A program made the position numbers and the translations under genes. From Globodera rostochiensis (lineage: Eukaryota > Nematoda > Chromadorea > Rhabditida > Heteroderidae), in the NCBI GenBank assembly GCA_018350325.1, contig JAEVLN010000011.1, forward strand, positions 2,786,449 through 2,850,448: a stretch of DNA of 64,000 bases. The letters are read 5' to 3'. The notes under the pieces were generated by a model. It made no database searches, was not told where the DNA came from, and saw only the letters and a list, made by a program, of their open reading frames with translations. This document shows, one piece after another, positions 42,469-55,127 of the stretch. Numbering within the stretch: position 1 is the first letter of the stretch; the number at the start of each line of letters is the position of its first letter.

Positions 42469-43993
42469 TCAATAGCCGCCATGGCCTCCGACCATTCCTC
42501 GTGCACAGCATTCGTTCCCACAACATTCCTGTGAAATAATTCATGGGACCTCAATAGGGTTCAAACCGGCCAATGGACTTTGTCCCCCGAAGGGTCCCGG
42601 AATTCCCATTAACCTCGTGATACTCGCAGCTCCACACAATTTCCTTGGGTCTGCTGTTATCCGGCATATAAACTTGTCCCAGCACCGGGTCATTTGGGTC
42701 GATGGGCATGCGGCACATTGTGCGCGAATTTCCCCCAATGCCATGGCCACGGGGAGAGGACGGGTAATATTGGGGCCCTTAAGTTGGGTCTTTTGTCGTA
42801 ATTCATTCAATGTTTACCCCAGTAGTACTGTCGATTGTTCCACCTGTGAATAATGAATTCTTTTCGGCAAAAATGTGATATTAATAAGAATAGTAAAAAA
42901 TATATAATTAGCAGATTTCATTTGAATTCCCTCCCCGTCCCGTCCCCTGACTGACTGACATCATTGGTGCGGCCACATTCCGAATGATTGCTTTCCCGGC
43001 TTTATATGTCAAATAACCGGCAGCCGCCCCGACGACCATATTCTGTCAATTGTGTGGGGAATTGATTGATTAGATTATTCAATCAATCAATGCCATTGAT
43101 TAGGTTATTCAATCAATCAATGCCATTGATTAGGTTATTCAATCAATCAATGCCATTGATTAGGTTATTCATTCAATCAATCAATGCCATTGATTAGGTT
43201 ATTCATTCAATCAATCAATGCCATTGATTAGGTTATTCATTCAATCAATCAATGCCATTGATTAGGTTATTCAATCAATCAGTCAATCAATGCCAAGTCC
43301 CTTTCCCAAGGCAAAAGGAGCTGCTTAAAGTTTCCCCCATTCTTTCTCGCCTTAAATGTGTTGGATCTCGACCGTGAGCCCATTCCGCTGTTTCGGTAGC
43401 CTCCGCCACCCAATCCGCGGTGGCGCGAGCGGCTCAACCCCCCGAGCAGGCCGCCCCCGAGGAGTCCGCCTCCGACCGCTCCTCGGCCACCGCCTCCTAG
43501 CAGTCCGCCGCCACTCCCGCGATTTGCCGCCCCATAATGGTTGGAACCGCCATAATTATGCCGGTTTTTGTGCCCAAACAGTCTTCCGGTCAGTCCTCCG
43601 CCTCCGTCACGGCCGCCGTAACCTCCCCTCGAGTAACTCGAGCCAGAATTTCGCCCGAAGGCAGAAGAGATTCTTAGAAAATTTGGATCTTTTTTGCAGC
43701 GGGATTTAATTGTTTTTTGAGTTTTCCCGCATGGGACCTTCTCTAGACCAATCAATCAAATCGATTGATCTCAAAAGATCCGGCTTCCCCAGTGCACCTG
43801 CTGCGCAGCGAACTTCCACGCGACGGCGACCCGCCTCTGCTGCTGGCGAATGGGAAGGAAATACAGTAAAACACCAAAGAACACCGCTACCGTACCTCCC
43901 ATAAGTGCCACTTCGCTTGCAGAAAACAAAGGGTTCAGAAATAAGAGAGACGATCAGAACAATCACCCAACCCTTTTTAGACGACCACCCCAT
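42469..43993 (-). CDS. Secreted Gly-rich protein with C-terminal CX module
   Basis: Exons 43993-43896, 43672-43351, 43042-42960, 42843-42818, 42777-42614, 42528-42469; 250 residues. Signal peptide (MGWSSKKGWVIVLIVSLISE, then PFVFC). A Gly/Arg/Ser-rich region follows (GGLLGGGGRGAVGGGLLGGG), then a conserved nematode block VVGAAAGYLTYKAGKAIIR and NRQYYWGPQYY. It ends in a CX module: MCRMPIDPNDPVLGQVYMPD, RPKEIVWSCEYHE, ECCGNECC. CX modules are nematode-specific Cys motifs; their job is unknown, but such proteins are secreted and often cuticle-associated. Intron 43350-43043 needs a GC donor (AAG/GCGAGA) and contains a minisatellite. One exon is only 26 nt but is supported by the NRQYYWG residues. 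Confidence 0.87.
43067..43290. repeat. 32-40-bp minisatellite (ATTGATTAGGTTATTC...)
   Basis: About seven units of tgccattgattaggttattc+(attc)aatcaatcaa, growing by the tetranucleotide CAAT, in the GC-AG intron of the CX-module gene. Confidence 0.9.
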
Positions 43994-44357
43994 TTTGAAT
44001 GTGTCGAATTGTTTTGAGAAAATTTAAAAAATTGAGAGAATTTTAGGGGAAGGGATCGGACGTTTAACAAATAACCCAAACCGACACCGCACAACTGTCG
44101 GGACAAACGGAAAAATCAAAAGATTAGCAGCTGTCAACAAGACACCGCACACTCCGAGACCGCTGATAAGCGACTCATTTGCCACAATAACGGAATAAAA
44201 CGAGCGGCGTTTCGATTTTGAGTTTATGCGAAAATGAATGATTAGACAATGGGAAAGGCTTTGCCAATTTTTCCCTCCCAACATGCGGAATTCGAGGACA
44301 AACAAAATCAAAAATCGGCTTTCAGTTAAAAGCTATTGTAGGGCGAGACATGGTCGA

Positions 44358-46785
44358 TCAATTCGCATTCCAATCGAATTTCCCCCAATTTGGCTGTGAT
44401 GACGAGGCTGCGCCCCACTGCTGCAGAGATTGCGGCTGTTGTTGAAGTCCTCCCAACGAAGAAATGTTCGGTTGGAGGCTGTTGGATGCCAACGTCGATG
44501 CCGAAACCATTGGGCGCTGAATTGGCTGTTGGCCTTGGAAAGCACGAAAAAGCGACATCAGATCATCATAACGCTCCTTTTCTCGATTCAGCTCCCGCTT
44601 CAGACTTTCCACCTCGTTACTTAACATTAAGTAATCATTTGTTTATTCAATACTCAAAAACTTCGGTAATAGTGCAGAACATTGGTCCCACAAAAAAAAA
44701 GGGGGTTTATGAGGGTTTTACGCAATTTTGAGAAGTACTCGGGGGTTATCGCGGTCGCTGATCACGGATATGACATCAGATTTATCATATGATATCATCT
44801 AATCTATGATTTCAGCATCTAAGATTTTTGAAAAAATCAAAAAAATTTTCAAAGTCGCTAAAGGGGTGTTTCTAGGGGTACTCGGGCCCGTAGAATTCCA
44901 ATCTGAGCTTCATTTCGACCAGTTCGAACGCCGGAACCGAAATCGGACAATTTTCCAAAAAAAAATATAAAAATTTTCAAAAATTAATTTTGGCTTCAAA
45001 ATCATTCAAAAAAGGCACAACAGTACAGCAAAAAAGTCAGTTTGGAATTTTTACGGGCCCGAGTACCCCTAGAAACACCCTTTTAACGACTGAAAATTTT
45101 TTAATTTTTTTCAAAAATCTTAGATCATAGATTAAATGATGTCATATGATAATCTGATGTCATATCCGTGATCAGCGACCGCGATAACCCCCGAGTACTT
45201 CTTAAAATTGCATAAAACCCTCATAAACCCCTTTTTTTGTGGGACCAATGTTCTGCACTATTACCAAAACTTCTTACGTCAATTCCCCATTTCGACGTTC
45301 CAACTCGATAATCAGATGGGTGGGCGCTGGAGCCGCTGCCGACATCGGAGGAAGCAGTCCAGGGGTAGCGTATGGCTGAGAAAATGTCCGCTTGGATGGA
45401 GGTGAAAAATCGTCGTTAACGAACTCGTCTCCCCTTCGTCTGCTGAGATGGGCTAAACAGAAATAAATGTATGCATTATGAGTGAAGACAACAATTGGTA
45501 ATAAACGGCTACTCCGTTCCGCTTTAATATGGCCAATCGCCCTCTGTGCGTTCATTTAGAGGGTCATAATAAAATGTAAAACGCGCTAAATTTCATTGCA
45601 AAGCGAGTGACCTCCTGCCGAGGGGCCCGCCGGGTAAGCGCCAAACGCGGGGGACGAAGGAGAGCCGCCGCAGCTGCGCCCGGCGAAGCGTTTGCGCCGC
45701 TCTTCGTCGCGATTGATATGCCAATAGCGGCATTGAGAGCTGCGCGCGCAGTGTCCGTTTTGGAACTCTTTGCAAAGCGGAATGCCGTTTATCGTCTCCC
45801 CCTTCAGCAGCGCCGCTAGCGCACGCGCCAACCCAAGCGTCACATCGCCGCTGCGCTTGTATCGATCGACGTCTTCGCGAAACGCGTGAACATAGCGGCA
45901 GTTATCGCGGTGGCAGCCCTGGTTCTGAAAATAAATGCAACGCCTTTCGCAGGCGCCGGAAATAAAAAAAACTAAAGCCCTGAAGCAATGCGGAAAAAAT
46001 CGATCAAATGTTTTAATGAGCGTGTCCTGGAAGTGGGCCTAGGCGTCGCCGGCAATTTTTTAAAATTTTCAATTTATAAAAAAATTCAAAAACTAACTTG
46101 CAAATATCATTTCAAACCGCGTCAAAAGCCACCAAAAAAATGATTTTATAGCTCGGTGCGCCCCATCTTTAGAGGTGTATTTTCAATCCGGAAGGTGCGG
46201 CAACTCGGATGCGGAAACCGAATTCCAGAATAAAAAAGCCGGATCCCAATAATACTAATAAATTTTCCTTCGCGTCTCAACACCCTTAAATATAGTAGTA
46301 TGGTGTGTCTCGCGATATTCTTAAGTGTCGGCAAAATTACTTTGGTTCCGATTTTGATCCCCCCTAAAATGTCTTAATCGTATCATTTTTTCATTTGTTT
46401 TCCGGCAATTTGTTTTTTTCGACTCCGGGGGTTGGGCTGTAAATAAACAAAATCTCAACTGAACCATGCGCGTATGCATTTTGAAGTAAAAAGATTAAAT
46501 TAAAATTTACGAAATGAAGACAAACCTGGAAGTCGATACAGAACTGATACGGTTCATCTGCTGAATTTTGACTCTTTTCTATACTTTCTTCAGGATGAAA
46601 AAATTTGCACCGGTTCCCCTTAAAACGGCCCTTATTAACTAAGTAAACAAAAAAGGACTGACCCTGCTGCAAATATTGTTCAAATAATCCCGGCAAATGT
46701 CCTTTCTTTTTGTGTTATCTTTATTATCTCCATTGGCCGCATTTGTAATGTCGTCGTCATGCGAAAAATCGCGATCAGATGGCAT
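44358..46785 (-). CDS. zc3h10: CCCH zinc-finger protein, ZC3H10-like
   Basis: Exons 46785-46663, 46618-46526, 45924-45612, 45452-45278, 44619-44358; 321 residues. Three CCCH fingers in the family order: CRDYLNNICSRGNRCKFFHP (split by a 44-nt intron), FCIDFQNQGCHRDNCRYVHA (split at 46526/45924), and LCKEFQNGHCARSSQCRYWH. The linker DRYKRSGDV matches ZC3H10. The C-terminal coiled coil (ELERRNGELTNEVESLKREL) corresponds to the helix after the fingers in ZC3H10, and a Gln/Ser-rich tail follows. ZC3H10 proteins bind RNA and have been tied to miRNA precursor binding and mitochondrial regulation in mammals; the role in nematodes is inference. The last intron carries a 601-bp foldback element. Confidence 0.88.
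44665..45265. mobile_element. Foldback DNA element with 8-bp target duplication
   Basis: Long terminal inverted repeats of more than 200 bp: GGTAATAGTGCAGAACATTG... at the left and its complement ...CAATGTTCTGCACTATTACC at the right. Flanked by AAAACTTC on both sides (44657-44664 and 45266-45273), a perfect 8-bp target duplication. It carries no transposase frame. The unpaired centre (about 44900-45045) has TTCGAAC...CCGAA...AATTTT-type sequence also seen near 47060-47220 and 59380-59460. It lies wholly inside the last ZC3H10 intron, 4 bp from the 5' splice site. Confidence 0.85.
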
Positions 46786-47387
46786 TTATCCGAACAAAAC
46801 TTTGGTACTAAAGGCAGAAATTATGGTTTTATGAACACTCGAGGGTTATTGAGGGTTGTCGATTGCTACATACCACATTTGTCCAGAAATTAATATAGAA
46901 AAACCACCTACATACAGAAGCTCTTGCCTCTTCTGAACCAGTTTTCAACGCTTTGCCTTCGAACATTTGGCCAAAATTCAAAATTTTTCAAAAATCTTTT
47001 GACCTAATGCAAACAGTTTCTAAAGGTTTTTGTGGACCTCGAAGCCGATTCTGACCCCCCATTTCGTCCAATTCCGAATCCCGAACCAGAATTCCATTTG
47101 GACAATGAAATTCATTTTTGACCTCAAATCATTCAAAAAGCGCAATATGTTCTTTTGGTGCTTTTTGAACAAAATTGGGTTAAATTTGCGGTTAAATGTT
47201 CGAATTCTGGTCCGGGTTTCGGAATTGGTTGAAAAAGAGGACTTTCTAGGACTATATTTAATTCACTTTTTTCGTGTTTTTGCCCTGCGGTTTATGCCGC
47301 TCGCCCCTTCCGCCCTACTACCCCAATCCTAATTCAAATTAACAGAAAAACTTCAGGTGTCGTTGTTTTTTGACATTTTTCCTAAAA
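46786..47387. other. Divergent upstream region between ZC3H10-like and rpl-11
   Basis: Shared promoter region of two divergent genes. Contains an imperfect inverted repeat (AATCCCGAACCAGAATTC near 47080; GAATTCTGGTCCGGGTTTCG near 47203), apparently a remnant of the same repeat family as the element in the ZC3H10 intron. No frame supported. Confidence 0.5.
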
Positions 47388-48185
<798 letters not shown>

Positions 48186-48412
48186 TTTGAGATCGTTTTG
48201 CTGTATGCGAATTTTTCTTGTTGATAAATTGCTATTTGTTGCGATTTGTTTCAGAAATTTGTTTCTATTAGCAATTATTAAATGTTGAAGAATATTTATA
48301 TAAAAATCCTTTTGCATTTTGAAAAGGACTTGTTAAAATAATATAAATCACTCCAAAATTGGGCCCAGCCTTTGAATCGACCGCTCCGCTTTTTCTCATT
48401 TTGGAGAAAGAA

Positions 48413-50586
48413 ATGGAACCTCTCAGAGTTGACGTGGACTTTCCCCCCAGCAGCTCCGCTACTGTTCAAGAATTGTTGAGAAAGGGCAGTGATCGTAACG
48501 ACGGCACTTCATATGAAGTGGCCAACTTTGGAGAGCTTCAATTCCCGGACTTTCGACTTTCAAAACGATTGGGAAGGGGTTCTTATGGCACGGTTATGCC
48601 GTGCCATTTCCGGGGGAGGCCAGCAGCGGCCAAACTGCTTGATGTTAACGTGGATTTCAAAATGGTTCGGGTGGAGGCGGAACTGCTGCACGGGTTGCGT
48701 CATGAAAACATCGTCGAGCTGTATGTGTGAGGGGAGGTGGACTGAACGATAATTTAAAAAAGTTTGTTGGTGATAAGGTACGCCCTCTTTCACGGAGAGA
48801 TGTCGGGTCTGGTGTTGGAGCTGATGGAGGGCGGTTCCCTGGGCGAATGTGAGTCGAGGACAATTCAGACAAACTAACAAATGAATTTCGCCAAAAGTAC
48901 TCCACCAGCAGAAACACATCGCTTATCAGGTCGTTCCGGCATTGGAATCTAAAACAAAAAAGACGAACTGTTTGATGTTGTGTGATCTTATGGGATTGGG
49001 AGTGGCTTCCTCCGGCAATCTTTCCCCACTTGGAATTGCCCTTTCAATAGACATGCCATGTGCTCAATTGGGCCGTTCAAGCGACCAAGGCACTTGGCTA
49101 TCTGCACTCGCACAGTTTTATCCACCGCGACATCAAACCGTCCAAGTAATTTTCCGCAGTTTGATTCTTTTTTTGTTTTTTATATTTACTCATTTTCAGC
49201 ATGCTGCTCACTCGTGATTATATCAGACTAAAACTGTGTGATTTCGGCACTGTGGCTGAGCTGCAGACCAGCATGACCAATAATCGGGGCACCGCCGCCT
49301 GGATGGCCCCCGAAGTGTTCAGAGGGCGAAGGTATTTCCGATGGAATCGATCTGTCCCATCATTTTTTGACCATTTCTTCAGATACGATCAACGCTGCGA
49401 TATTTTCTCTTTGGGAATTTGGTATGCTCTCTATTGTATTTAAATTGTTGTTGTTCGTTCCCTTTTAGTCTCTGGGAAATGATCGCCCGAAGGTTATCGA
49501 TGATCAGTCGTTTTTGCTGAAAATTATTCGCTCGCTTTAGACAACCGTTTGCCGAGTTGGTCGAATGCAATCCGATGGCGGTGCTGTGGAAAGTTGCCGA
49601 GAGCGGACTTAGACTGCCTCCGATTGAGGGACTGCCCGAACCGTTGCAACAGCTCATGACGAGGTTGGAGAGAGGGGGGGGGGGGGGGGGGAGGTGTTGG
49701 CATTGACAATTGTTCGATTTGTCACGAATAATAAATTGCGAAACAGGTGCTGGGCCAACGACCCGAACGATCGGCCGTTTCTGGAGGAAGTGCAGGGAAC
49801 GTTGGAAGCGTTTTTGGAGGTGCGAGGCATTTTTTTTGCAAGGGGACGGGAGGGCCGCCTGAGGGTGAACCCTCCGATCAACGATTGGGGGGGGGGGGTA
49901 AATCTGTCGTAAATTGCTCTTTGGAGATGTTCCCTGACGCCGCACTGCTTCCTCTGGTCGACCGTAGCACGGGCCGTCCCGCCTTGGCCAATTCAGTTTT
50001 CGTTTGTGACCCTGCAGCGTCTCATCCCTTGCCCAACCCTTTCGTCCATTCGACGGCACTTTCTCCTCAATGGAACCCAAATGTCAATGCTCATCTCCGG
50101 ACGAGTTCCCATGACATCTCTTTAAGACTGCGACAGCAACGCCATGCAATACGAACGCAACAGCAGCAGCAACTTTTGGTATTTTGCATTTAAAGTGATA
50201 CAAAATGAAAGAAACTTTGTGATCCGATCAAATCCCATTAAATTGTTTTGCTTTTCTATTTGGTCTTCCCCCCCCCCTTTTGGGTGTCCTTCGCTTCTTA
50301 CGGCATCGGCCCCTCCCGTTCCTTCAACGACATTCCCTCGTGCACTTCTCCCCCCTGCCGATATTCCCCCAACACTTCGCCTCTTGGCATCGCCGCTTCT
50401 CCCCCCTACAGACGCCAGTCGAGTTACAGCCCTTGCCTTGCTGAACCCGTCCATCCCCCGTTGGTATTGGCACTTCCAAACGAAACAAACGACGAATATT
50501 GCCCACAACAACAACAGCAGCAACCAATCAACAGAGAAAACAACAAAAAGGACAAGAAAAGGAGGAGGTCCATTCGTTTTCGATAA
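48413..50586 (+). CDS. TAK1-like (MAP3K7/MOM-4 type) protein kinase
   Basis: Exons 48413-48720, 48778-48848, 48898-48929, 49051-49145, 49200-49331, 49383-49421, 49469-49492, 49541-49663, 49747-49819, 49927-50178, and probably 50419-50586. Kinase motifs are complete: Gly loop GRGSYGTV, ATP-binding Lys in AAAKLLDV, HRDIKPSN, DFG in LCDFGTVAEL, WMAPEVF, DIFSLGICLWEMI, RCWANDPNDRPFLEEV. A ten-residue block after the kinase domain (FPDAALLPLV) matches the TAK1 FPGADEPLQ region. A Pro/Ser/Gln-rich tail follows. TAK1 acts downstream of cytokine or Wnt-type signals to activate MKKs and Nemo-like kinase. Exon 49469-49492 is only 24 nt. The join to the last exon is the least certain. The start lies 227 bp after the rpl-11 stop on the same strand. 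Confidence 0.9.
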
Positions 50587-52473
50587 ATTGGTGGAGTATA
50601 AGCACGGCTTAATTGCCGGGGTTATCAGAACATTATTTGCTAATTAAATTAGTTTATAGCACTTGTTTTGTATTTGCTGTTCTTTTGTACATTTCTCTCA
50701 AATTTAGCAATGGAATCATAAAACTTTTGCGAGGACTGAAAAGGGTAATTTTAGTGAATTAACAAAAAAAAATTGAAATTTTTGCGTCAGGAGTTCATCA
50801 ACGAGTAATGATCCGAAACGACTCAGCCCCAATAATTCAAAGCATTGTCTGATTTATATTGAATTTCTGCTCCGTTCGTTTTACAAATTTGCCAAATCTC
50901 TTCAATTTGTTTATTTGACCGTCCCATTATTTGTTTTGGCCTTTTCTATTACCATTGTGATTTTTTTTTGTGGTAAAATTTCGTATTTTTCAACCTTTTT
51001 TTGTCCCTCCAAATCTTCTTTAGGATTTCAGCTTGGTGGACATTGAGTCGTCCCGGGGGACAATCGAATTGACTAACGGCCTCCGAATTTTCCCCCCCCC
51101 CCCCCCCCGCCCCACTGGTGTTGGTGGAACTGCTCGGGAAGGGTCGGTCAAAGTCCCTCCTTAACCGTCCATCAGAGACCATTTGCCCCCGCCTTAAAAC
51201 GTTTCTCATCCCTTGGCACTTTAATAATCCATCTTCCCCCCCCCCCCCTCCGCTTCGACGCCCCTTCCGGCAAATGCCATCGCCGTCGCTTTTCTTCGCA
51301 TAGCCACCGCCTGGGGACACGGGGAATCCAATATTTCGCTGACACATGGGGAAGCAAAGGGAATTTGAGTTTCCGAAGGCAAATGATGACACGCAAATGG
51401 GAAGGAAGAGTTAGTTGGGGGGGGGGGTAAAGGAATTGCCGGGGGGGGGGGAGGGATTGCCCTGGGGGGAGGGGAGGGTAAAGGCATTGCCCAACCGAAC
51501 TCACTAACAAAGAGAATGGTTGAATGAGGGTTTATTTATTTATTCGCACAGCGACATGTTCCAAAAACAGTGATGATGATTCGAACTTTGGCAAATTGAG
51601 TGGGTGGTGGACGAATTGCCCGCCCTTTCACCACACACTTTGAGACAAATGTTCAGAAGCAGAAGGCTTCGGCTCCCCCCCCCGGCGTCCGTCCCATTCA
51701 TTTCCTTTGTAATCCTTCCCCCTCCCCACCACCCCCCACAAATCTCTCCCATTTGCTCTCGGACAACAACGATTGGGTGAAGTGGGATTAACGAGGCGCG
51801 AAGGAAGGCGCACCGATGAGAAGGGGGGGGGGGGGGAATCCTCCGCCGCGGGTGTCCCTCCTTCCCGTGCCGACGTTAAGTGAAGCTTCTCCCCAAAAGG
51901 CCTCCCCCCCCCCCTCTCTCTTTCTTCCACTCGACTTCCCCTCCCATTGCTTCCTAAAGTTGAGCTTAAGGATGACTTTGAGAATGTGCGCGTCTCCCGA
52001 GGGGATTGCCCCTCTCCATTCCATCCGCTCTCTTCTCAGCTCACATCCGCTTTTCTGCCTATTTGCTCGTCATTATCATCCCTTCCGTCCTCAACCAAAT
52101 TCCTTTTCCGTTCTTCATAAAACGAATTTTGAATTTCGTTCAATTGGCTGCATTTTTAACGTTTTTTCCTCTTAACAGAACTTTTTTTTTTGTAAATTTC
52201 CCTCTCATAAGCGAACATTTCCATTCAAACAAAGCTTCCGTATTTGTGCCGAAATATATTCCCTTTCATTTCCCCACCGGCGGCTTTCCTTAAGTAACTT
52301 TGCCCCATTGAAAGTAGTGACTAAAAATTGGGGAAATGCCGAGAAGGCATCAAATTGCACCTTCGGCAGGGCACTTGCCCGACTAATTTTTCCTCTCCGC
52401 TTTCTTACCTTCAGCTAACCTCGCGCCCATTCCCTCCGGTCGTATCGGCTGCCCCTCAAAGTGTTCGTCCCCA
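50587..52473. other. Region without a supported gene
   Basis: Contains C and G homopolymers (near 51090-51110, 51237-51250, 51415-51470, 51820-51837) and several open but compositionally biased frames on both strands (50949-51392 -, 51788-52024 -, 51816-52175 +). None has a recognisable domain or a convincing splice partner. Confidence 0.35.
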
Positions 52474-53481
52474 ATGCCCTGGGGCGATTGGGCGACGGCT
52501 TTTCCTCGTCTCATTCCGATCATTCTCTTCTCCATTTGCACACAATCAAACAGCGCCACCATCACCACCACCAGCAGCAGAAGCAACGGCATCGACGAAG
52601 GCGGAGGCGGTGGCGGAGGAGCGGTGGTGGGACGACGACTGCACTGTCTGAGCTGTGTTCGAGTGGAAGGAGGTCGTTAGACCATTCTGTTATTGTGCTG
52701 CTTGTGCTTCTTGAAGGCTTAGAGAGAACTTTTGTGTCAATTAATCCTCATTTTACGCTTTTTTGAGTTAAATTCCTTTTGTGAATGATTCAACCAGAGC
52801 TTTCTTTGCAGACACAACAATGCTGGACCAATTTCGAGTCCGTCACGGCCTTCTACAGCCTTACTGTGACATGGAGGCGGTGCAATGCGACCTGCACCAA
52901 GACGCTTGCGTGACCATCACAATGCAGGTGTATGTTCTTGTGGCCGAGACCATAAAATGTTGACCGGTTTAAAGTTTGGATCCATTAAATGTCCTTCAGC
53001 AGATTGAGGGACTTTCTTTCTCTCTGCAACAATATAAAACAATCAACAAAATTAATCGAAATTAATTCAGATATCGCAGCGACGGTTTTGGGTCGGGAGT
53101 GGGTGTGACCAGCGGGTGAACTACGACTTCCCCTCCGGGGGAAGAGAAGGCTGCGTGGAAATGCCGGCCGTCTATCGGTTTGTACGTTCCGTTGGGACGG
53201 ACGCTCCCGCGTCGAGCTTTCCATTCATGCTATTACAAATTAGCATTTTCTTTTATAATTTGAAAGTATTTAAAAAAGGCGTTGGCTTTAGGAACTTCCA
53301 TCCCGGCTTCATGGAGGAGCGAAGGACGCTGCAAAGGGTTTGCCTGTGCAGCGGAAATCTCTGCAACTCCGCGCAGTCCCTCAAACTCCGCCGGCCCTTC
53401 CTCCCCATTTTAACGACAATTTCCGCCCTAATTCCATCATTTATTCTTGGAACATTTGAAAGAGCGATGGGACGGCACTGA
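52474..53481 (+). CDS. Ly6/uPAR three-finger protein, probably GPI-anchored
   Basis: Exons 52474-52672, 52812-52927, 53071-53177, 53292-53481; 203 residues. N-terminal signal region (FPRLIPIILFSICTQSNS) and a Gly/Ser linker. The domain has ten Cys in the Ly6 order: LHCLSC, PYC, VQC, DAC, GSGC, EGC, VCLC and NLCN. The hydrophobic C-terminus (FLPILTTISALIPSFILG) suits a GPI-anchor signal. Related nematode proteins (ODR-2/HOT type) sit on the outer surface of neurons and act in signalling; I cannot name the orthologue. The third donor is ambiguous: CG/GTTTGT at 53177 keeps phase, while the stronger-looking GTACGT at 53182 does not. Confidence 0.75.
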
Positions 53482-53903
53482 CAAAAAGCGATACTCAAAA
53501 ATCTCGGCTTTACGGGTACAAAATGAATTCAAAAGTGATAAAAATGTTCTTCTCAATTATAGCAATTTCAAATTTATGCAAATTCCTTTCTTTCCGAAGT
53601 ACGTTAAATTTGCGCCCATTTGTGATTCCAATTCGGCCAATGTCAGTCAATTCTTCTGCCAATTGCCAATTTTGAAAGAATTTAATGAAATGATGCCGAA
53701 GCGGGTTGGCTAACATTAGCCACATATTCAAATTGCTTGCCAATTTCCCTCCGTCGGCACTCGGGCATTTAAATCAAATTCTTTCTTTTTGCCGATTTTC
53801 TATTCCGTTCGGAACCTCCGTTTCGCCATCCGTTACCTAATTTAATATTAGAATATACAACAAACTTTAAGAAACATTAAATCCGAATTGGTTGGAGTGA
53901 GCG
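53482..53903. other. Intergenic region between convergent genes
   Basis: Between the Ly6 gene (+) and the CALHM gene (-). AT-rich, no gene seen. Confidence 0.4.
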
Positions 53904-55127
53904 TTACTTTCCTTCAATTCTAATTACCTTTCCCCTTCTCCGATTCCACTTTTGAAGATTAGTGTAATTATCTCCCCAACTTTCCTCCCCAAATTGTCCG
54001 TTGCCCCTCAGAAAATGGCGCGGGAACATAAATGGGTCCTCCAGCGTCGGCAGGGAGGACAGTGCGTCCCAATCTTCTTTCAACTGTTTTCTCAGACTAA
54101 AGAATTCGCGCGAATTCTTTGACGCCACCGAATTAGCCATTTCCTGGAGAAATGGACGAAAATATTGTGCAGAGATGGACCAAATAGACTGATGATCACT
54201 TTTGCCATTTCCACGAACACTTTCTGCTCCGTCTCGCGATACATTTTGACGTATTGACTTTGGACGAAAGTGTACTGATCGCACATTCGAATGAGACAAG
54301 TGACTGAACGAAGGGAACAATTCATTAACACATTGGGGGCATCTTTAATGGGCTTAGTCCAGCAGGGGGAATACAATTACCGACCGATCAACGCCACAAT
54401 GCCCGTAGAAATGAGCAATGTCCAGGCGAGCACTTGTGATTGGGACTGGAGATAGCTGAGTACCGGAGGGTCGAGGGCACAGACACAAACATCGCAAACG
54501 CCCGCCGAATTATTCCAAAATTTAATTCTTGCGTTATTCACCCAATTAGACTTCTACTGCTGTATTACCGTGTGCTGTACGGCATTTCCCTTAGGGCACC
54601 GTTCGGAATTTGAACAAAATTCGGCAGCCCTCAGACAACTGTAGTAATCGCCGTCAAGGAGACATACAAAAAGCCAAGCAATCGGCGCCACAAAAGATTG
54701 GGCAACGATTTGGATCCAATAAAGAACGGAGGTGGAGAAAGGATGACGCGTGGAGGGAGACCTAACAAATGGCGGGGGGGGGGGGTGTTTGGGATGATTA
54801 AACACCTGAAAAAGCATCCATGGACGAGTCTCCATGTGTTCTGGTTGATCAGAATGGAAAACAAGAACAACGCCAGACATGGCCCGAAGATGAAGATTGA
54901 GGACTGAATCACATTCTGAGGGAAGGCACACGGACAGGCAAAAGTCAGCCTCTTAACAATCTGAAGGACGGAAGGAAGGAATTCCATTGGGCGCTAAAGA
55001 CTCTCACAGATTGACCGCTGACGGTGGACAGAACGATCAGCGCGTTTAGTACGGCAGGGCCGTATTTGGAGGAGAGTGATTGGAACGTCGAGAGAATGGC
55101 CGACTCTTGTTGTTGTGTGGAGGACAT
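53904..55127 (-). CDS. Calcium homeostasis modulator (CALHM/CLHM) channel
   Basis: Exons 55127-55008, 54960-54806, 54761-54600, 54527-54385, 54303-54200, 54143-53904; phases fit, 307 residues. Order of segments matches CALHM: cytosolic start and TM1 (KYGPAVLNALIVLSTVSG), extracellular KRLTFACPCAFPQNV, TM2 (SSIFIFGPCLALFLFSILIN), TM3 (WIQIVAQSFVAPIAWLFVCL) followed by LLDGDYYSCLRAAEFC, then an extracellular loop with CDVCVCA, and TM4 (QVLAWTLLISTGIVALIVTC). The C-terminal helix block (QYVKMYRETEQKVFVEMAKE) fits the family cytosolic helix. CALHM proteins form large-pore ion/ATP channels in the plasma membrane; C. elegans CLHM-1 acts in neurons and muscle. Junction 54600/54527 was chosen for phase; an alternative donor at 54569 exists. 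Confidence 0.83.

Noticed and set aside
49379..50080. 233-residue - strand frame across the kinase gene
   Set aside because: Overlaps conserved kinase exons on the + strand; its own sequence is Pro-rich and without domain.
53071..53181. Donor GTACGT at 53182 in the Ly6 gene
   Set aside because: Better consensus, but it breaks phase with the Cys-rich last exon; CG/GTTTGT at 53178 keeps it.
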